From Methanofollis sp. W23 (GTDB taxonomy: Archaea; Halobacteriota; Methanomicrobia; Methanomicrobiales; Methanofollaceae), in NCBI RefSeq assembly GCF_017875325.1, contig NZ_JAGGMN010000001.1, forward strand, positions 1,942,140-2,006,139: a stretch of 64,000 nt of DNA, in the 5' to 3' direction. Every line of letters begins with the position of its first letter. The first letter of the stretch is position 1. Below the pieces are notes generated by a model. It was not told where the DNA came from. It saw nothing but the letters and a program-made list of their open reading frames with translations, and did not search any database. Shown piece by piece: positions 8,395-18,280 of the stretch. Both the position numbers and the translations under genes were made by a program.

Positions 8395-9369
8395 TTCCTT
8401 TTGAAGATTTTTCTGGAGAAGAGCGTGAGCGCTCTGTCAAACCGAATTTTTCGTGTCAGGGAATTGAAGACGGCAGGAGAGGCACCCCTCCACCCGGAAT
8501 AAATGAGGGATTCTACAAAACCTCACGTGTTTCGATTCCGCTTTCCCGGACCTATCACAATCCGGGGATCCCGGGAGCGGCGACCGGAGGAGAGTTGAGA
8601 ATATTTGGCTGTGTAAAAATCTCTATATGGCTATCTCTGGCGGGGGGCTTAGCCGCCCCCGTCGAGAGACCATAGGAAGGCGGATGACACATATTCTCTC
8701 CATGAGGTCATCCAAAACTCTCCTGCCCTCATCCTCACCGGTGAAGAGCGATGGATGACAATGAAGAGGTCCCCTGCGTTTTCATCGCGCACCCATGCAT
8801 TCGTCGCCTTCCCCCTCGCCCCCGCCGGGGATGGCGATGGGGACGGGAAGGCGGGGTAAAGATCATGAAGACAGGACGCACCCCTCCGCCACTCTTCATC
8901 GACAGGGGGTACGGGAGGCGGCACGCCCCTCCATGGAGGAGAGCGTGTAGAATTTCTGGATGGAAGCACTTCAGTTCAAGACGATGGTCGGGCCTCAGGG
9001 AGTTCTGGGATATGCTCTTTTCAAGACTGGAGACTTCAGTGGAAGCCTCATTCAATTCGTCGCCCCCACGATCCTCTCCATGGAGGACCTGGAGGTGCAA
9101 CCCCCGGGTGCAAGATAGGAGTGAAAGTTCGACGATCGAGAGCGGGCTATCACCCTGAGGAAATTTTCTCCTCCACATCGTAAGAGATAATCTCCAGGTC
9201 CTCCCCTGGCCCTGAGAGGGGAGTGGAAGAAGGTTCTTGAGCAGGGTCTCATTCAAGAACATGCTGCCACCCTGCCCCCAGCTTCGTCGTGGGGGGTCTG
9301 GCGGGGTGGGGTCTCCCCCGGCCAGAGAGAGCCATACAGAGATTCTACAAAGCCCAAAAAAGAAGAGCT
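8395..9369. repeat. Intergenic region with family-2 repeat (8706-9014) and MITE ends
   Basis: No supported gene. A full family-2 element runs from GGTCATCC at 8706 to GGGATATG ending at 9014. TTCTACAAAACC near 8512 and TTCTACAAAGCC near 9344 match one end of the family-1 MITE, but the partner ends are not clear. The remainder is GC-rich palindromic sequence. Confidence 0.55.
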
Positions 9370-12300
9370 TCACCTCCTCCTTCCAGAGAGGAGGAGGAGG
9401 GCAAGCCCGGCCGCAAGGCAGGGGATCACGAATCCGATCGGGGTCGCCTGCGGGGTGGCGGCCGCACCAGGGGACGCGGCCCTGTCAGGGCCTGCCTCTC
9501 CAACCGCCCCAGACGGAGCAGGAGACCCCTCTCCCTGCGGCGCCTCTGCCACGGCGATCGCAAAGTACGAGAATCCAGGGGTCTTTGCCGTGTAATAGGC
9601 ATTCGAGTTCTCTTGCTTCGCACACGTCGTCTTCAGGGAGTCCCAGGCACCGTCATGATACCTGAGGAGGACGACCTCCCCGGTGCCGACGCCCTGCGCC
9701 TCGATCCAGGCGAGCGGCACGGCAAAAGAGATCGTGGCGCCCGCGACCTCGTCGTCGGTGATCTGGGAGAGCGTGATCTCGTCATACTCGTAGACCGCGG
9801 CTCCAGGCGGGGCGATGTCCGCGGGCAGGTCGGTCTTCTTGGCCGCTACCCTGACCCCGCCAAGGTCGCCGGCCGCGGTCAGGCCGACCGCAGAGACTGC
9901 GGTCCCGCCCTTCACCTCGTACGAGGCCTCGTTGAGGGGTTCGGTCTGGCCCATGGGGCGATAGGGCTGAGGGGACGGGGCGGCGCTATGGCCGCCGCCA
10001 CCACCACCGCCCCCGCCGCCGCCTCCACCCGAGGGGGATGCAGGTTTCGGGGTGGGCGCAGGGGTCGGGGTCGGCGTGGGCGGGACGACCTCCACCAGGT
10101 AGTGGTCGGCCGACTCGGTCAGGGGGGAAGTGTCGTTGAGGCCCCCGATCAGGTACGGGGTCTCCCCGATCCCGTCGCCGTCGGTGTCGGTGCCGGCATA
10201 GTCGCCCCAGGAGTTGCCGAGGAAATGAGTGTACGAGGTGCCGTTATAGCGGTACAGGACCGGCGCCGTGGAGTTGAGGGCGACCTCCCCCTGGAGGGCG
10301 AGGTGGCCGGCGGTGTTGTTTGCAAAGGTGTTGTGCCAGAGGACGGTGTCGCCCTGACTCGCCGCCGCAAGGGACGCCCCCACATGGTTGTCGGTGATGA
10401 CCGACCCGGTGAGCGTGACGCCGGTCGAGTTGAAGACTGCAAGCCCGACATAATTGCCCGAGAGGGTGAGGTCCTCGGCGGTGATGTTCTGGCACCCCGC
10501 AAGGAAGACCATGCCGGCATCTGTGGGCACCACCTCGTCATGCCGTCCGGCCCAGACATAGACCGGTCTGCCGTCGACGGTGTTGGTCTCGTCGATCATG
10601 ACCGAACCCTCATGGCCGGCGGCCGGGGCGAACCTGAGGTTCCACTGGTTTTCGGCCATCGTGTTCCCGGAGAGCGTGCCGCCCTTCACCGCGCTGAGGT
10701 TCAGGCCGGCACCGGCATTCCCGAGCGCCGTGCACCCGGTCAGGGTATACTCTTCCAGGGAGGTGACCGCGATCCCGTCGCCGCTGCACCCGGTGACATT
10801 CACGCCCGCGAGCACGGCATGCTCGCCGGTGACCAGGGCGCCGTCGGCACCATGGACAAGGGTGAGGTCCCTGACCGTGACATTGGTGCCGGTCAGGGTG
10901 AGCACGTCCCCGCCCTCGCCGACAATGACGGTCCCGCCGCTCCCGACAAGGGTGAGCGGACGGTCGATGACGATGTTCTCATGATAAGTCCCATTTCTGA
11001 CAAGGACCACCCCGCCGGGATCGGCGGCGTCGACTGCCTCCTGAATGGTGGCGTAGTCGTCGGGGACGCTGACGGGATCGCGCGTGAAGCCCTTGATACA
11101 GAGGTTGGTGTCAGAGAAGATCGTGGTCAGGTCGGTCCAGTCTTCCCCGTCGGTGCTCACAAGACTCTCGCCAGGGTGGGCGGCGGCGCCACTCGAATAC
11201 CCTGCAATCGGCCTCTCGGCGATGAGGGGGTAAGGGTCGGTCTGGGCGCTGACCCTGAGCGTCACCGAGAAGGTCTGACCTGGAGCGAGGGGGACCGGGG
11301 CGCCGAGGGGGATGGTGTGATAGCCCGGAAGCGCCATCGTCCCGACCGCGGCATCGACCTCTCTGGTGGCGTCACCGTCGTGGAGGGAGACGGTGACCTC
11401 GTACGCGGTGCCGGGCTCGCGGGTGTAGACGCCCACCGCCTCCAGGGATTCATAGCGTTCGGCGGTGAAGACATTCCTGCCGTACATCGTCGTCGAGGTG
11501 CCGGTGCCGATGCTGGTGGTCCATCCCAGGGAATCATACTGGTAGAGGTGGTCATAGGTGCCGACGGGTTCGCCGGTGAAGAGCACGGCCGCGGTCGCAC
11601 GGCCTGTACCGATATATGTGTTCTCAGGATGCTGGAAGCGCCCGATACTCCGGTCATAGTAGGAGAGGTAGAGGTAGCCGTCGTCCCCTGTCGAGGTGCC
11701 CCAGGAGTTTTTCACGATGAAGGCGCCGTCGCCCGGCGGGGTCTCGACGAAGTTTGCCGCCGGGTAGGCGTCGTCCCATCCGACCAGGAGGACGCCATGG
11801 CCGCCGTCGAGTTTGGCGGTGCTGTTCTCGGGCAGGTAGTAGGTGGTGGCGTTCGGGCTGAAGCAGGTGTAGTTTACCAGGAATCCGGCATAGAGTCCAC
11901 CCTCGTCTTTGATCGTCGTCTTGATCAGGTCGTTGTCGAGGGGACCGTCCCGCGGCGGGAGGAAGGTGACGTTCTGCACCTGCATCGCCGACGCAAGGCC
12001 AGTGGGAGAGTCTGGAGAGGGGTTCGGGAGGAGGTAGGGGTCGTCGGACTCGTTCACCGGCCCCGACCATCTCGCAAGGTAGGCGGTCGCCATGAAGGCG
12101 TTGCCGCCGTCACAGGGGCCGCCATCAAACCCGTGGGTGTTCTTCAGGTTGTTCTCTGAGAAGTCCCATTCGCCAAGGCCGTCGGTGAGGAGCGCCGACT
12201 CCAGGGAACCAAGCGAGCCGAAGGCCCAGCAGGCCCCGCACTTGCCCTGGTCTTTCACCGGGGTGAGGCGTCCCTCGTCGGCGAGGTTGAAATACGACTC

Positions 12301-12594
12301 GGCCGGGGGGTCGGCGGGCAGGGCGGCGGCGCCCTCGGACCAGACCGGGGTACCGGGCGCGGGGACCAACGTATTCAGGGAGATGGGATAGGTGTTCTCT
12401 GGCGTTTCAGGGGCGGCCGCAGCCGCAAAAAGTTCCGGCACCTCAACAGGTGCCGTCTCCTGCTCATCCATATACCTGACAAAATCCGGGTTCAATGGTG
12501 CGACCTCAATATCAAGGGCCGCTGTCCCCTGCATGCCGCCAAGGGCGAGGCAGAGGGAGAGGAGGAGTATGATCGGCAGGTGCTGGTTGGTCAT
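9370..12594 (-). CDS. Secreted papain-family (C1) peptidase with beta-helix and membrane anchor
   Basis: About 1074 residues. Domains in order: signal peptide (1-26); C1A peptidase with Cys122 in DQGKCGACWAF, His in DGGHGVLLVGW and Asn in VKNSWG; a lectin-like domain; a NosD-type right-handed beta-helix beginning VPDDYATIQEAVDAA; a 13-glycine linker; a PGF-pre-PGF domain (VYEYDEITL...VLLRYHDGAWDSL); and a C-terminal hydrophobic segment GFVIPCLAAGLALLLL followed by GRRR. It is probably a cell-surface protease anchored at its C-terminus. ATG at 12594 follows GGAGATGA; the longer open frame to 13074 is not protein-like. A paralogue lies at 13674-17213. Confidence 0.88.
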   Translation of the reverse strand: MTNQHLPIILLLSLCLALGGMQGTAALDIEVAPLNPDFVRYMDEQETAPVEVPELFAAAAAPETPENTYPISLNTLVPAPGTPVWSEGAAALPADPPAESYFNLADEGRLTPVKDQGKCGACWAFGSLGSLESALLTDGLGEWDFSENNLKNTHGFDGGPCDGGNAFMATAYLARWSGPVNESDDPYLLPNPSPDSPTGLASAMQVQNVTFLPPRDGPLDNDLIKTTIKDEGGLYAGFLVNYTCFSPNATTYYLPENSTAKLDGGHGVLLVGWDDAYPAANFVETPPGDGAFIVKNSWGTSTGDDGYLYLSYYDRSIGRFQHPENTYIGTGRATAAVLFTGEPVGTYDHLYQYDSLGWTTSIGTGTSTTMYGRNVFTAERYESLEAVGVYTREPGTAYEVTVSLHDGDATREVDAAVGTMALPGYHTIPLGAPVPLAPGQTFSVTLRVSAQTDPYPLIAERPIAGYSSGAAAHPGESLVSTDGEDWTDLTTIFSDTNLCIKGFTRDPVSVPDDYATIQEAVDAADPGGVVLVRNGTYHENIVIDRPLTLVGSGGTVIVGEGGDVLTLTGTNVTVRDLTLVHGADGALVTGEHAVLAGVNVTGCSGDGIAVTSLEEYTLTGCTALGNAGAGLNLSAVKGGTLSGNTMAENQWNLRFAPAAGHEGSVMIDETNTVDGRPVYVWAGRHDEVVPTDAGMVFLAGCQNITAEDLTLSGNYVGLAVFNSTGVTLTGSVITDNHVGASLAAASQGDTVLWHNTFANNTAGHLALQGEVALNSTAPVLYRYNGTSYTHFLGNSWGDYAGTDTDGDGIGETPYLIGGLNDTSPLTESADHYLVEVVPPTPTPTPAPTPKPASPSGGGGGGGGGGGGGHSAAPSPQPYRPMGQTEPLNEASYEVKGGTAVSAVGLTAAGDLGGVRVAAKKTDLPADIAPPGAAVYEYDEITLSQITDDEVAGATISFAVPLAWIEAQGVGTGEVVLLRYHDGAWDSLKTTCAKQENSNAYYTAKTPGFSYFAIAVAEAPQGEGSPAPSGAVGEAGPDRAASPGAAATPQATPIGFVIPCLAAGLALLLLSGRRR

Positions 12595-12633
12595 GGTGCT
12601 CATCTCCGGCACATTCATAAAAAGGAAAAAATA

Positions 12634-12651
12634 GGGTAAAAAATCGTCCGA
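12634..12651 (-). promoter_or_regulatory. Upstream motif shared by the two peptidase genes
   Basis: On the minus strand TCGGACGATTTTTTACC lies about 50 bp before the ATG. The paralogue has a near-identical CCGGACGGTTTTTACC at 17249-17263. It could be a retained leader from the duplication or a common regulatory site. An AT-rich promoter region lies just upstream of it. Confidence 0.4.
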
Positions 12652-13091
12652 GATTGGCGAAAAATAATATTTCCACAATAAAGGCGCACAATTGACAGTA
12701 TAAAAAAACAGTAACTTCCATATAGTACATTCCCAGAATACACCGACATTCAACCCCGCCCCGCACCAAGCCCAGACAGGAGACGAAACAGGGCCGCTGG
12801 CGGAACCACGGAGAGGGGGCATGACACCGTTCGTTTCTGCCCATTTACTCTGCCTGGAAAAAATAGCGCCCCGAACGCACCCATGGAAAAAAGAGATCAG
12901 ACCTGGCGCGCCGTCTCGCTTCAGTGCGTGGAGGATAGAGAAAGTTCCTTCTCTCAAGATCTCTTCTGCCCGATCAAATCCGCCGCCCCTGACCGCATGA
13001 AGATAACGGCCCTGGAGAATCCCCCACACGAGTGAGGGGGGAGGGATAGGGGAAGGCGAGAGAATCACGCTCACACTAAGAATTAGTGAAG

Positions 13092-13105
13092 GTTTCTACA
13101 AAGCC
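13092..13105 (+). repeat. Terminal fragment of a family-1 MITE
   Basis: GTTTCTACAAAGCC is the right terminus of the family-1 element. Upstream sequence from about 13060 is a diverged match to the element interior. It abuts the GAATTTTC target duplication of the next element. Confidence 0.5.
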
Positions 13106-13113
13106 GAATTTTC

Positions 13114-13667
13114 GGCTCTGTAGAATTTTTCATGAGGCGAGCACCCGCCTCACGCATACGTGATGAAAATATCATCTCAGAACTGGATCGATTCTTGACC
13201 CTCATCCGTGCGTTCGAGGAGCGAATCGAAGTCGAGCATCATGCCACCCCCTGGCTATCTTCGTCCCCGGGGGGTCCGGGGGTGCAACCCCCCAGCGCGA
13301 GATGGCAGGGGAATCTCGTCGATGGGGGCGGCCGACCCATCAGAAGAATTTTCTATCCTCTGCGTATTGGCTTCAACGTGATATGGCGAGTTCAAATTCT
13401 CATACAAACCTTAAGAGAGGATCGTCAGGATCATTTTCATGGTAAACCCTTTTGATAGTTCTCTCTGGCGGGGGGACTTGGCCGCCCCCCGAACCCCCCG
13501 CCACACGATAGGTCGAGGACGGCAACATTCCCCTTATGGTCATCTATTCTGCCTTCCCAACCTTATCGTGGTCCCGGGGGTCCGGGGGCAGCGCCCCCGG
13601 CCAAAGAGGCGGGAAGGCGGGTGACACACGTCTCACCCACACAAGAGGCGAGGGGTTCTACAGAGCC
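13114..13667 (+). mobile_element. MITE-like element, 554 bp, with 8-bp target duplication
   Basis: Left end GGCTCTGTAGAA and right end TTCTACAGAGCC are perfect inverted repeats. Direct repeats GAATTTTC flank it at 13106-13113 and 13668-13675. No transposase is encoded. The left part (to about 13440) is homologous to 39626-39945. The right part is the reverse complement of the element at 63195-63428. The right target duplication overlaps the stop codon of the neighbouring peptidase gene. Confidence 0.8.
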
Positions 13668-13673
13668 GAATTT

Positions 13674-16600
13674 TCACCTCTTCCTTATGAGGAGGGCGGC
13701 AAGAGCGGCCGCAAGGCAGGGGATGAAGCCTGCGACCGGGGTCGCCTGCGACGGGATAGGGACCGCAGGGGTTGGGGTCGCACCTGCGGCCGCAGGGCCC
13801 GGCACATCCTCGGCCACGGCGATCGCAAAGTACGAGAACCCCGGGGTCTCCGCCGCATAGTAGGCGGTCCTGTTCTCTTCCTTCACGCACGTCGTCTTCA
13901 GGGGCGTCCAGGTGTCGTCATGATACCTGAAGAGGACGATGTCGTCGGTTCGGGCGCCCTGTGCCTCGATCCACTCGAGGGGCACGGCGAAGTTGAGGTC
14001 GGCAACGCGAAGGGCGGGACCGGCGGCATCAGAGAGGGTGACCTCGTCGTACTCGTAGACCGCGGTCGCGGGCGGGACGACCCCCGCAGGCAGGGCCGTC
14101 TCCTCGACGGTCACCCTGACCCCGGCGAGGGCGGCATCCTGGGCGGTCAGGTCGACCTCGAAGATCGCGGCCTGGCCTTCTGTCCTGTACGAGGCCTCAT
14201 GGAGCGGGGCGGGGGACGGCGAGGAGGAGGAGACATAGTGGACCCTGTGATGAGGGGGGGCAGGCCGCGGCTTCGGCGTCGGGGTCGGGGTGGGCGGGAC
14301 AAACCCTACCTGGTAGTGGTCGGCCGACTCGATCAAAGGAGAGGTGTCGTTGAGCCCCCCGATGGAATACGCGGTCTCGCCGATCCCGTCGCCGTCGGTA
14401 TCGGTGCCGGCATAGTCGTCCCAGAAGTTGCCGAGGACGTGCGTGTAATAGGCCCCGTCATAGCGGTACGAGACCGGGACCGTGGAGTTGAGGGCGACCT
14501 CACCCTGGAGGGAGAGGTGGCCGGCGGTGTTGTTCGCAAAGGTGTTGTGCCAGAGGACGGTGTCGCCCTGACTCGCCGCCGCAACGAACGCCCCCACCTG
14601 GTTGTCGGCGATGACCGACCCGGTGACGGTCGTCGCCGTGCAGTTGAGAGAGGAGAGTCCAGAGTAGTCGTTGCCCACGAAGGCGGAGGCATTGACCGAG
14701 AGGCCGTCAGACCCCATGCAGTACGCCCCTGCATAGTTCCTGGTGGCCGTGACATTCTCGACGCTGACGTCGGTCGAGTTGAAGACGACGAGTCCGACAT
14801 AGTTGCCTGCAAGGGTGAGGTCTTCTGCGGTGATGTGCTGGCACCTGATCAGGTACGCCATGCCGGCGTCGGCGGGCACGGCCGCGTCATGCCGGTTACT
14901 CCAGACATAGACCGGTTTGCCGTCGACGGTGTTGGTCTCGTCCACCGCGACCGTCTCCTCATACCCTGGCACAGGGACGAAGCAGAGGTTCCACCGGTTT
15001 TCTGCCATCGTGTTCCCGGAGACCTCACCATATCTCACCATATAGAGGTCCAGGCCGGTCCCCCCGTTTCCGGTGGCGGTGCAGTTCTGCACCATCATAG
15101 CGTCGACTGAGTCGAGAGCGATCCCGTCCCGGCCATTTTCGGTGGCATTGACGCCAGAGCACAGGACCCTGGTGGACCCTGAGACTGCGATCCCGTCGTC
15201 GCCGTTTGCCAGGAGGTCGGAGTGGAAGATGCCGGTCCAGTCGGTTTCATTGACCACGATACCAGACTGTCCTGAGTCGCGGACCTGGGCCCTGAGGATA
15301 GAGGTCCGCACCGCCCCTTCGAGGGCGATCCCGTCGCCGCTGCACCCGGCGACGTTCAGGTCCATGAGCGTGGTGTTCTCGCCGGTGACCTGGACCCCGT
15401 CGCCGCCGTTGGTGAGCGATATCCCCCAGACCGTGATGTTGTCCGCGGCGAGGGTGAGCGCGGTCATGCCGCCCCCGTCGATGACGGCGTCAGGGGTGCC
15501 GGCAAGGGTGAGGGAGTGGTCGACCACGACGTTCTCAAGGTAGGTGCCGTCTTCGATGAGGACCATCTGCCCTGGCAGGGCGGCGTCGACTGCCTCCTGG
15601 ATGGTGGCGTAGTCGTCGGGGACGCGGAGGGGATCGCGCGTGATGCCCTTGATGCAGAGGTTGGTGTCAGAGATGAAATCGGTCAGGTCGGCCCATTCCA
15701 CTCCGTCAAGGCTCACAAAACTCTCGCCCGGGTGGGCGGTGGCGTTGCTGGAGTAGCCCTCGACCGACTTCTCGACGACGAGAGGGTGAGTGTCGGTCGG
15801 GGCGGTGACCCTGAGCGTCACCGAGAACTCCTGGCCGGGAACGAGGGGCACCGGCGTCTCGAAGGGGAGGGTGTGGTAACCAGGGAGCGCCATCGTCCCG
15901 TTCACGGTGTAGCCCAGGAGCGACATGCTCCCCTGCATGAGGTGGACGTTGACCTCGTACTCCGTGCCTGGTTCGCGGGTGTAGAAACTCACCGCATGCA
16001 GGTCCTCGTAGCGTTCGGCGGTGAAGACGTTCCTGCCATATATCGTGGTCGAGGTGCCGGTGCCGATGCTGTCGGTCCAGCCAAGGGGGTCGTGCTGGTA
16101 GAGGTGGTCGTAGGTGCCGACGGGATCGCCGGTGAAGAGCACGGTCGCTTCGTCGTCGCCGATATACGCGGTCGTCTGGTCATAGAAGCGCCCGATACTC
16201 CGGTCATAGTATGAGAGGTAGAGGTAGCCGTCGTCCCCTATCGAGGTGCCCCAGGAATTTTTGGCGATGAAGGCGCCGTCGCCAGGCGGGGCCTCGACGA
16301 AGTTTGCCGACGGGTAGGCGTCGTCCCACCCGACCAGGAGGACGCCATGGCCGCCGTCGAGTTTTACCGTGCTGTTCTCAGGGAGATAGTAGGTGGTGGC
16401 GTTCGGGCCGAAGCAGGTGTAGTTCACCAGGAACCCGGCATAGAGTCCGCCGTCATTTTTGATCGTCGTCTTGATCAGGTCGTTGTCAAGGGGGCCGGCA
16501 CGCGGCGGGAGGAAGGTGACGTTCTGCACCTGCATCACCGGTGAAAGTCCTGTAGGCGAGTCGGAAGAGGGGACCGGGAGGAGGTAGGGGTCGTCGGACT

Positions 16601-17213
16601 CGTTCACCGGCCCAGACCATCTGGCAAGGTAGGCGGTCGCCATGAAGGCGTTGCCGCCGTCGCAGGGGCCCCAGTCGAAGCCGTGGGTGTTTTTCAGGTT
16701 GTTCTCAGAGAGGTTCCATTCGCCAAGGCCGTCGGTGAGGAGCGCCGACTCAAGCGAGCCAAGGGAGGCGAAGGTCCAGCAGGCCCCGCACTTGCCCTGG
16801 TCTTTCACCGGGGTGAGGCGTCCCTCGTCGGCGAGGTTGAAATACGACTCGGCCGGGGGGTCGGCGGTGAGGGCGGCGGCGTCCTCGGACCAGACGAGGG
16901 TGGCGGGCGAGGGGAGGAGGCCGGTGCAGGGGCGGAGGGTCTCGTTCTCAGGGACAACTGCACTGAGGAGCATCTCGCCGTTCGTCATATCTCGCGCTTC
17001 CTGGTACTGGAGGAAGGCGGGGTTGAGGGGTGCGGCCTCCAAGCCAGGGACCGCACCGGGGGTCATGGTGGGGTCGGGACCGTGGGAGGAGAGTGTTCCA
17101 TCTGAAGAGAGGACGAAGCCCGGGTCCAGGGAGGCTGCGGCGCCCGGGATGGCAAGGAGGGCAAGTGCCACCCAGACGAGCAGGATAGGAATCGGTCGTT
17201 GCGGGAGGGTCAT
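13674..17213 (-). CDS. Secreted papain-family (C1) peptidase with beta-helix, paralogue 2
   Basis: About 1179 residues with the same architecture as the gene at 9370-12594: signal peptide (about 1-27), C1A peptidase with Cys145 in DQGKCGACWTF, His in DGGHGVLLVGW and Asn in AKNSWG, lectin-like domain, longer NosD-type beta-helix, proline-rich linker, PGF-pre-PGF domain and C-terminal hydrophobic anchor GFIPCLAAALAALLI with RKR. Long stretches of the peptidase domain are nearly identical between the two, pointing to recent duplication or gene conversion. This copy has additional beta-helix coils and no poly-glycine run. ATG at 17213 is in the same GAGATGAGxxCC-ATG context as in its paralogue. 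Confidence 0.88.
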   Translation of the reverse strand: MTLPQRPIPILLVWVALALLAIPGAAASLDPGFVLSSDGTLSSHGPDPTMTPGAVPGLEAAPLNPAFLQYQEARDMTNGEMLLSAVVPENETLRPCTGLLPSPATLVWSEDAAALTADPPAESYFNLADEGRLTPVKDQGKCGACWTFASLGSLESALLTDGLGEWNLSENNLKNTHGFDWGPCDGGNAFMATAYLARWSGPVNESDDPYLLPVPSSDSPTGLSPVMQVQNVTFLPPRAGPLDNDLIKTTIKNDGGLYAGFLVNYTCFGPNATTYYLPENSTVKLDGGHGVLLVGWDDAYPSANFVEAPPGDGAFIAKNSWGTSIGDDGYLYLSYYDRSIGRFYDQTTAYIGDDEATVLFTGDPVGTYDHLYQHDPLGWTDSIGTGTSTTIYGRNVFTAERYEDLHAVSFYTREPGTEYEVNVHLMQGSMSLLGYTVNGTMALPGYHTLPFETPVPLVPGQEFSVTLRVTAPTDTHPLVVEKSVEGYSSNATAHPGESFVSLDGVEWADLTDFISDTNLCIKGITRDPLRVPDDYATIQEAVDAALPGQMVLIEDGTYLENVVVDHSLTLAGTPDAVIDGGGMTALTLAADNITVWGISLTNGGDGVQVTGENTTLMDLNVAGCSGDGIALEGAVRTSILRAQVRDSGQSGIVVNETDWTGIFHSDLLANGDDGIAVSGSTRVLCSGVNATENGRDGIALDSVDAMMVQNCTATGNGGTGLDLYMVRYGEVSGNTMAENRWNLCFVPVPGYEETVAVDETNTVDGKPVYVWSNRHDAAVPADAGMAYLIRCQHITAEDLTLAGNYVGLVVFNSTDVSVENVTATRNYAGAYCMGSDGLSVNASAFVGNDYSGLSSLNCTATTVTGSVIADNQVGAFVAAASQGDTVLWHNTFANNTAGHLSLQGEVALNSTVPVSYRYDGAYYTHVLGNFWDDYAGTDTDGDGIGETAYSIGGLNDTSPLIESADHYQVGFVPPTPTPTPKPRPAPPHHRVHYVSSSSPSPAPLHEASYRTEGQAAIFEVDLTAQDAALAGVRVTVEETALPAGVVPPATAVYEYDEVTLSDAAGPALRVADLNFAVPLEWIEAQGARTDDIVLFRYHDDTWTPLKTTCVKEENRTAYYAAETPGFSYFAIAVAEDVPGPAAAGATPTPAVPIPSQATPVAGFIPCLAAALAALLIRKR

Positions 17214-17581
17214 GGATCTCATCTCGTGTACAAAAAAGCACAAACCAGGTAAAAACCGTCCGGTTTAGAGAATACATAAAATATATGGGATATATCCATG
17301 ATAGAGAGCCATCACAAAAACGGAAACCCCCATATATTAGGATCCAAAAATACCCTCGCCCGCCAGGTTTCCCGCCGCCCCCCTCGGGCTTCACCCCGCC
17401 GGGAACTCTGTCCCCACCAGGAAATAGACTCATTGTCGCCGTAGAATCGAATGGCAGCATACCCGATGCCAGACTATCCCCGGTCCCCCGGAGAGGAGAC
17501 TCCAGCAGGGGCGCCGCCCGGCACCCCCTCCCGGGCCAGAGATCTCATAAGGAAATACTGCCAGACTGATAGCGATCTCAG
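17214..17581. other. Divergent promoter region between peptidase 2 and the AIM24 gene
   Basis: 17249-17263 holds the motif shared with peptidase 1. The AT-rich block 17268-17340 (ATACATAAAATATATGG and CATATATTAGG) can supply TATA elements on both strands. No coding sequence or dispersed repeat is apparent. Confidence 0.4.
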
Positions 17582-18268
17582 ATGAAGTATGACATACTCG
17601 GAGACAACCTCCAGATGGTGAAGGTGACCCTGGCCGCAGGCGAAGAGATCAATGCCGAGGCCGGCGCCATGGTGAACATGAGCGGGAACATGCAGATGGA
17701 GACCCACATGAAAGGCGGGCTCCTCGGCGGACTCAAGCGTGTCCTCTCCAGTGAGACCCTCTTTCTCACCGAGTTCACCCCCCAGGGAGGCGAAGGGTTC
17801 GTCTCCTTTGCCGGGAACGTGCCTGGCCGGATCTTCCCGGTGGACGTGAACGACAAGGAGTTCATCGCCCAGAAAGATTCCTATCTCTGCTCTGAGACCG
17901 GGGTGAACCTCGACATCGCCCTCACCAAAAAGATCAGGTCAGGGTTCTTCGGCGGCGAGGGCTTCATCCTCCAGCACTTCTCAGGCGACGGCAGGGTCTT
18001 CCTCCACTGCTGCGGGGACATCATCAAGATAGACCTTGCCCCTGGCGAGACGATCAGGGCCGAGACCGGGCTGGTGGTCGGGTTCGACTCGACGGTCGAC
18101 TACTCGATCGAACGTGCCGGCGGGGTCAAGACCATGCTCTTCGGCGGCGAAGGCCTTTTCCTCACCACGCTCACCGGGCCTGGGACGGTCGTGCTCCAGT
18201 CGATGGACATCGCCAAACTTGCCGGGTCGCTCATCCCCTATCTCCCTGTCCAGACCTCTGGGAACTAA
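17582..18268 (+). CDS. AIM24 / TIGR00266 family protein
   Basis: The 228-residue protein matches the AIM24 family in its pseudo-repeated beta-rich layout: VTLAAGEEINAEAGAMVNMS at the start, GGEGFVSFAGNVPGRIFPVD in the middle and GGEGLFLTTLTGPGTVVLQS near the end. It has no signal peptide or membrane segment. The family occurs in bacteria, archaea and mitochondria; its biochemical role in archaea is unknown. It is a single-gene unit with a T-run at 18274-18280. Confidence 0.88.
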   Translation: MKYDILGDNLQMVKVTLAAGEEINAEAGAMVNMSGNMQMETHMKGGLLGGLKRVLSSETLFLTEFTPQGGEGFVSFAGNVPGRIFPVDVNDKEFIAQKDSYLCSETGVNLDIALTKKIRSGFFGGEGFILQHFSGDGRVFLHCCGDIIKIDLAPGETIRAETGLVVGFDSTVDYSIERAGGVKTMLFGGEGLFLTTLTGPGTVVLQSMDIAKLAGSLIPYLPVQTSGN

Positions 18269-18273
18269 ATCTC

Positions 18274-18280
18274 TTTTTTT
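18274..18280 (+). terminator. T-run terminator of the AIM24 gene
   Basis: Seven T residues six bases after the stop codon. Confidence 0.5.

Noticed and set aside
9289-12159. 956-residue open frame on the plus strand
   Set aside because: It is the antisense shadow of the first peptidase gene; its composition is Arg/Gly/Val-rich, without domains, while the minus strand shows a full catalytic triad.
13140-13455. 107-residue plus-strand open frame inside the 13.1-kb element
   Set aside because: The frame is broken in the homologous repeat at 39.6-39.9 kb, so it is not a conserved protein or a transposase.
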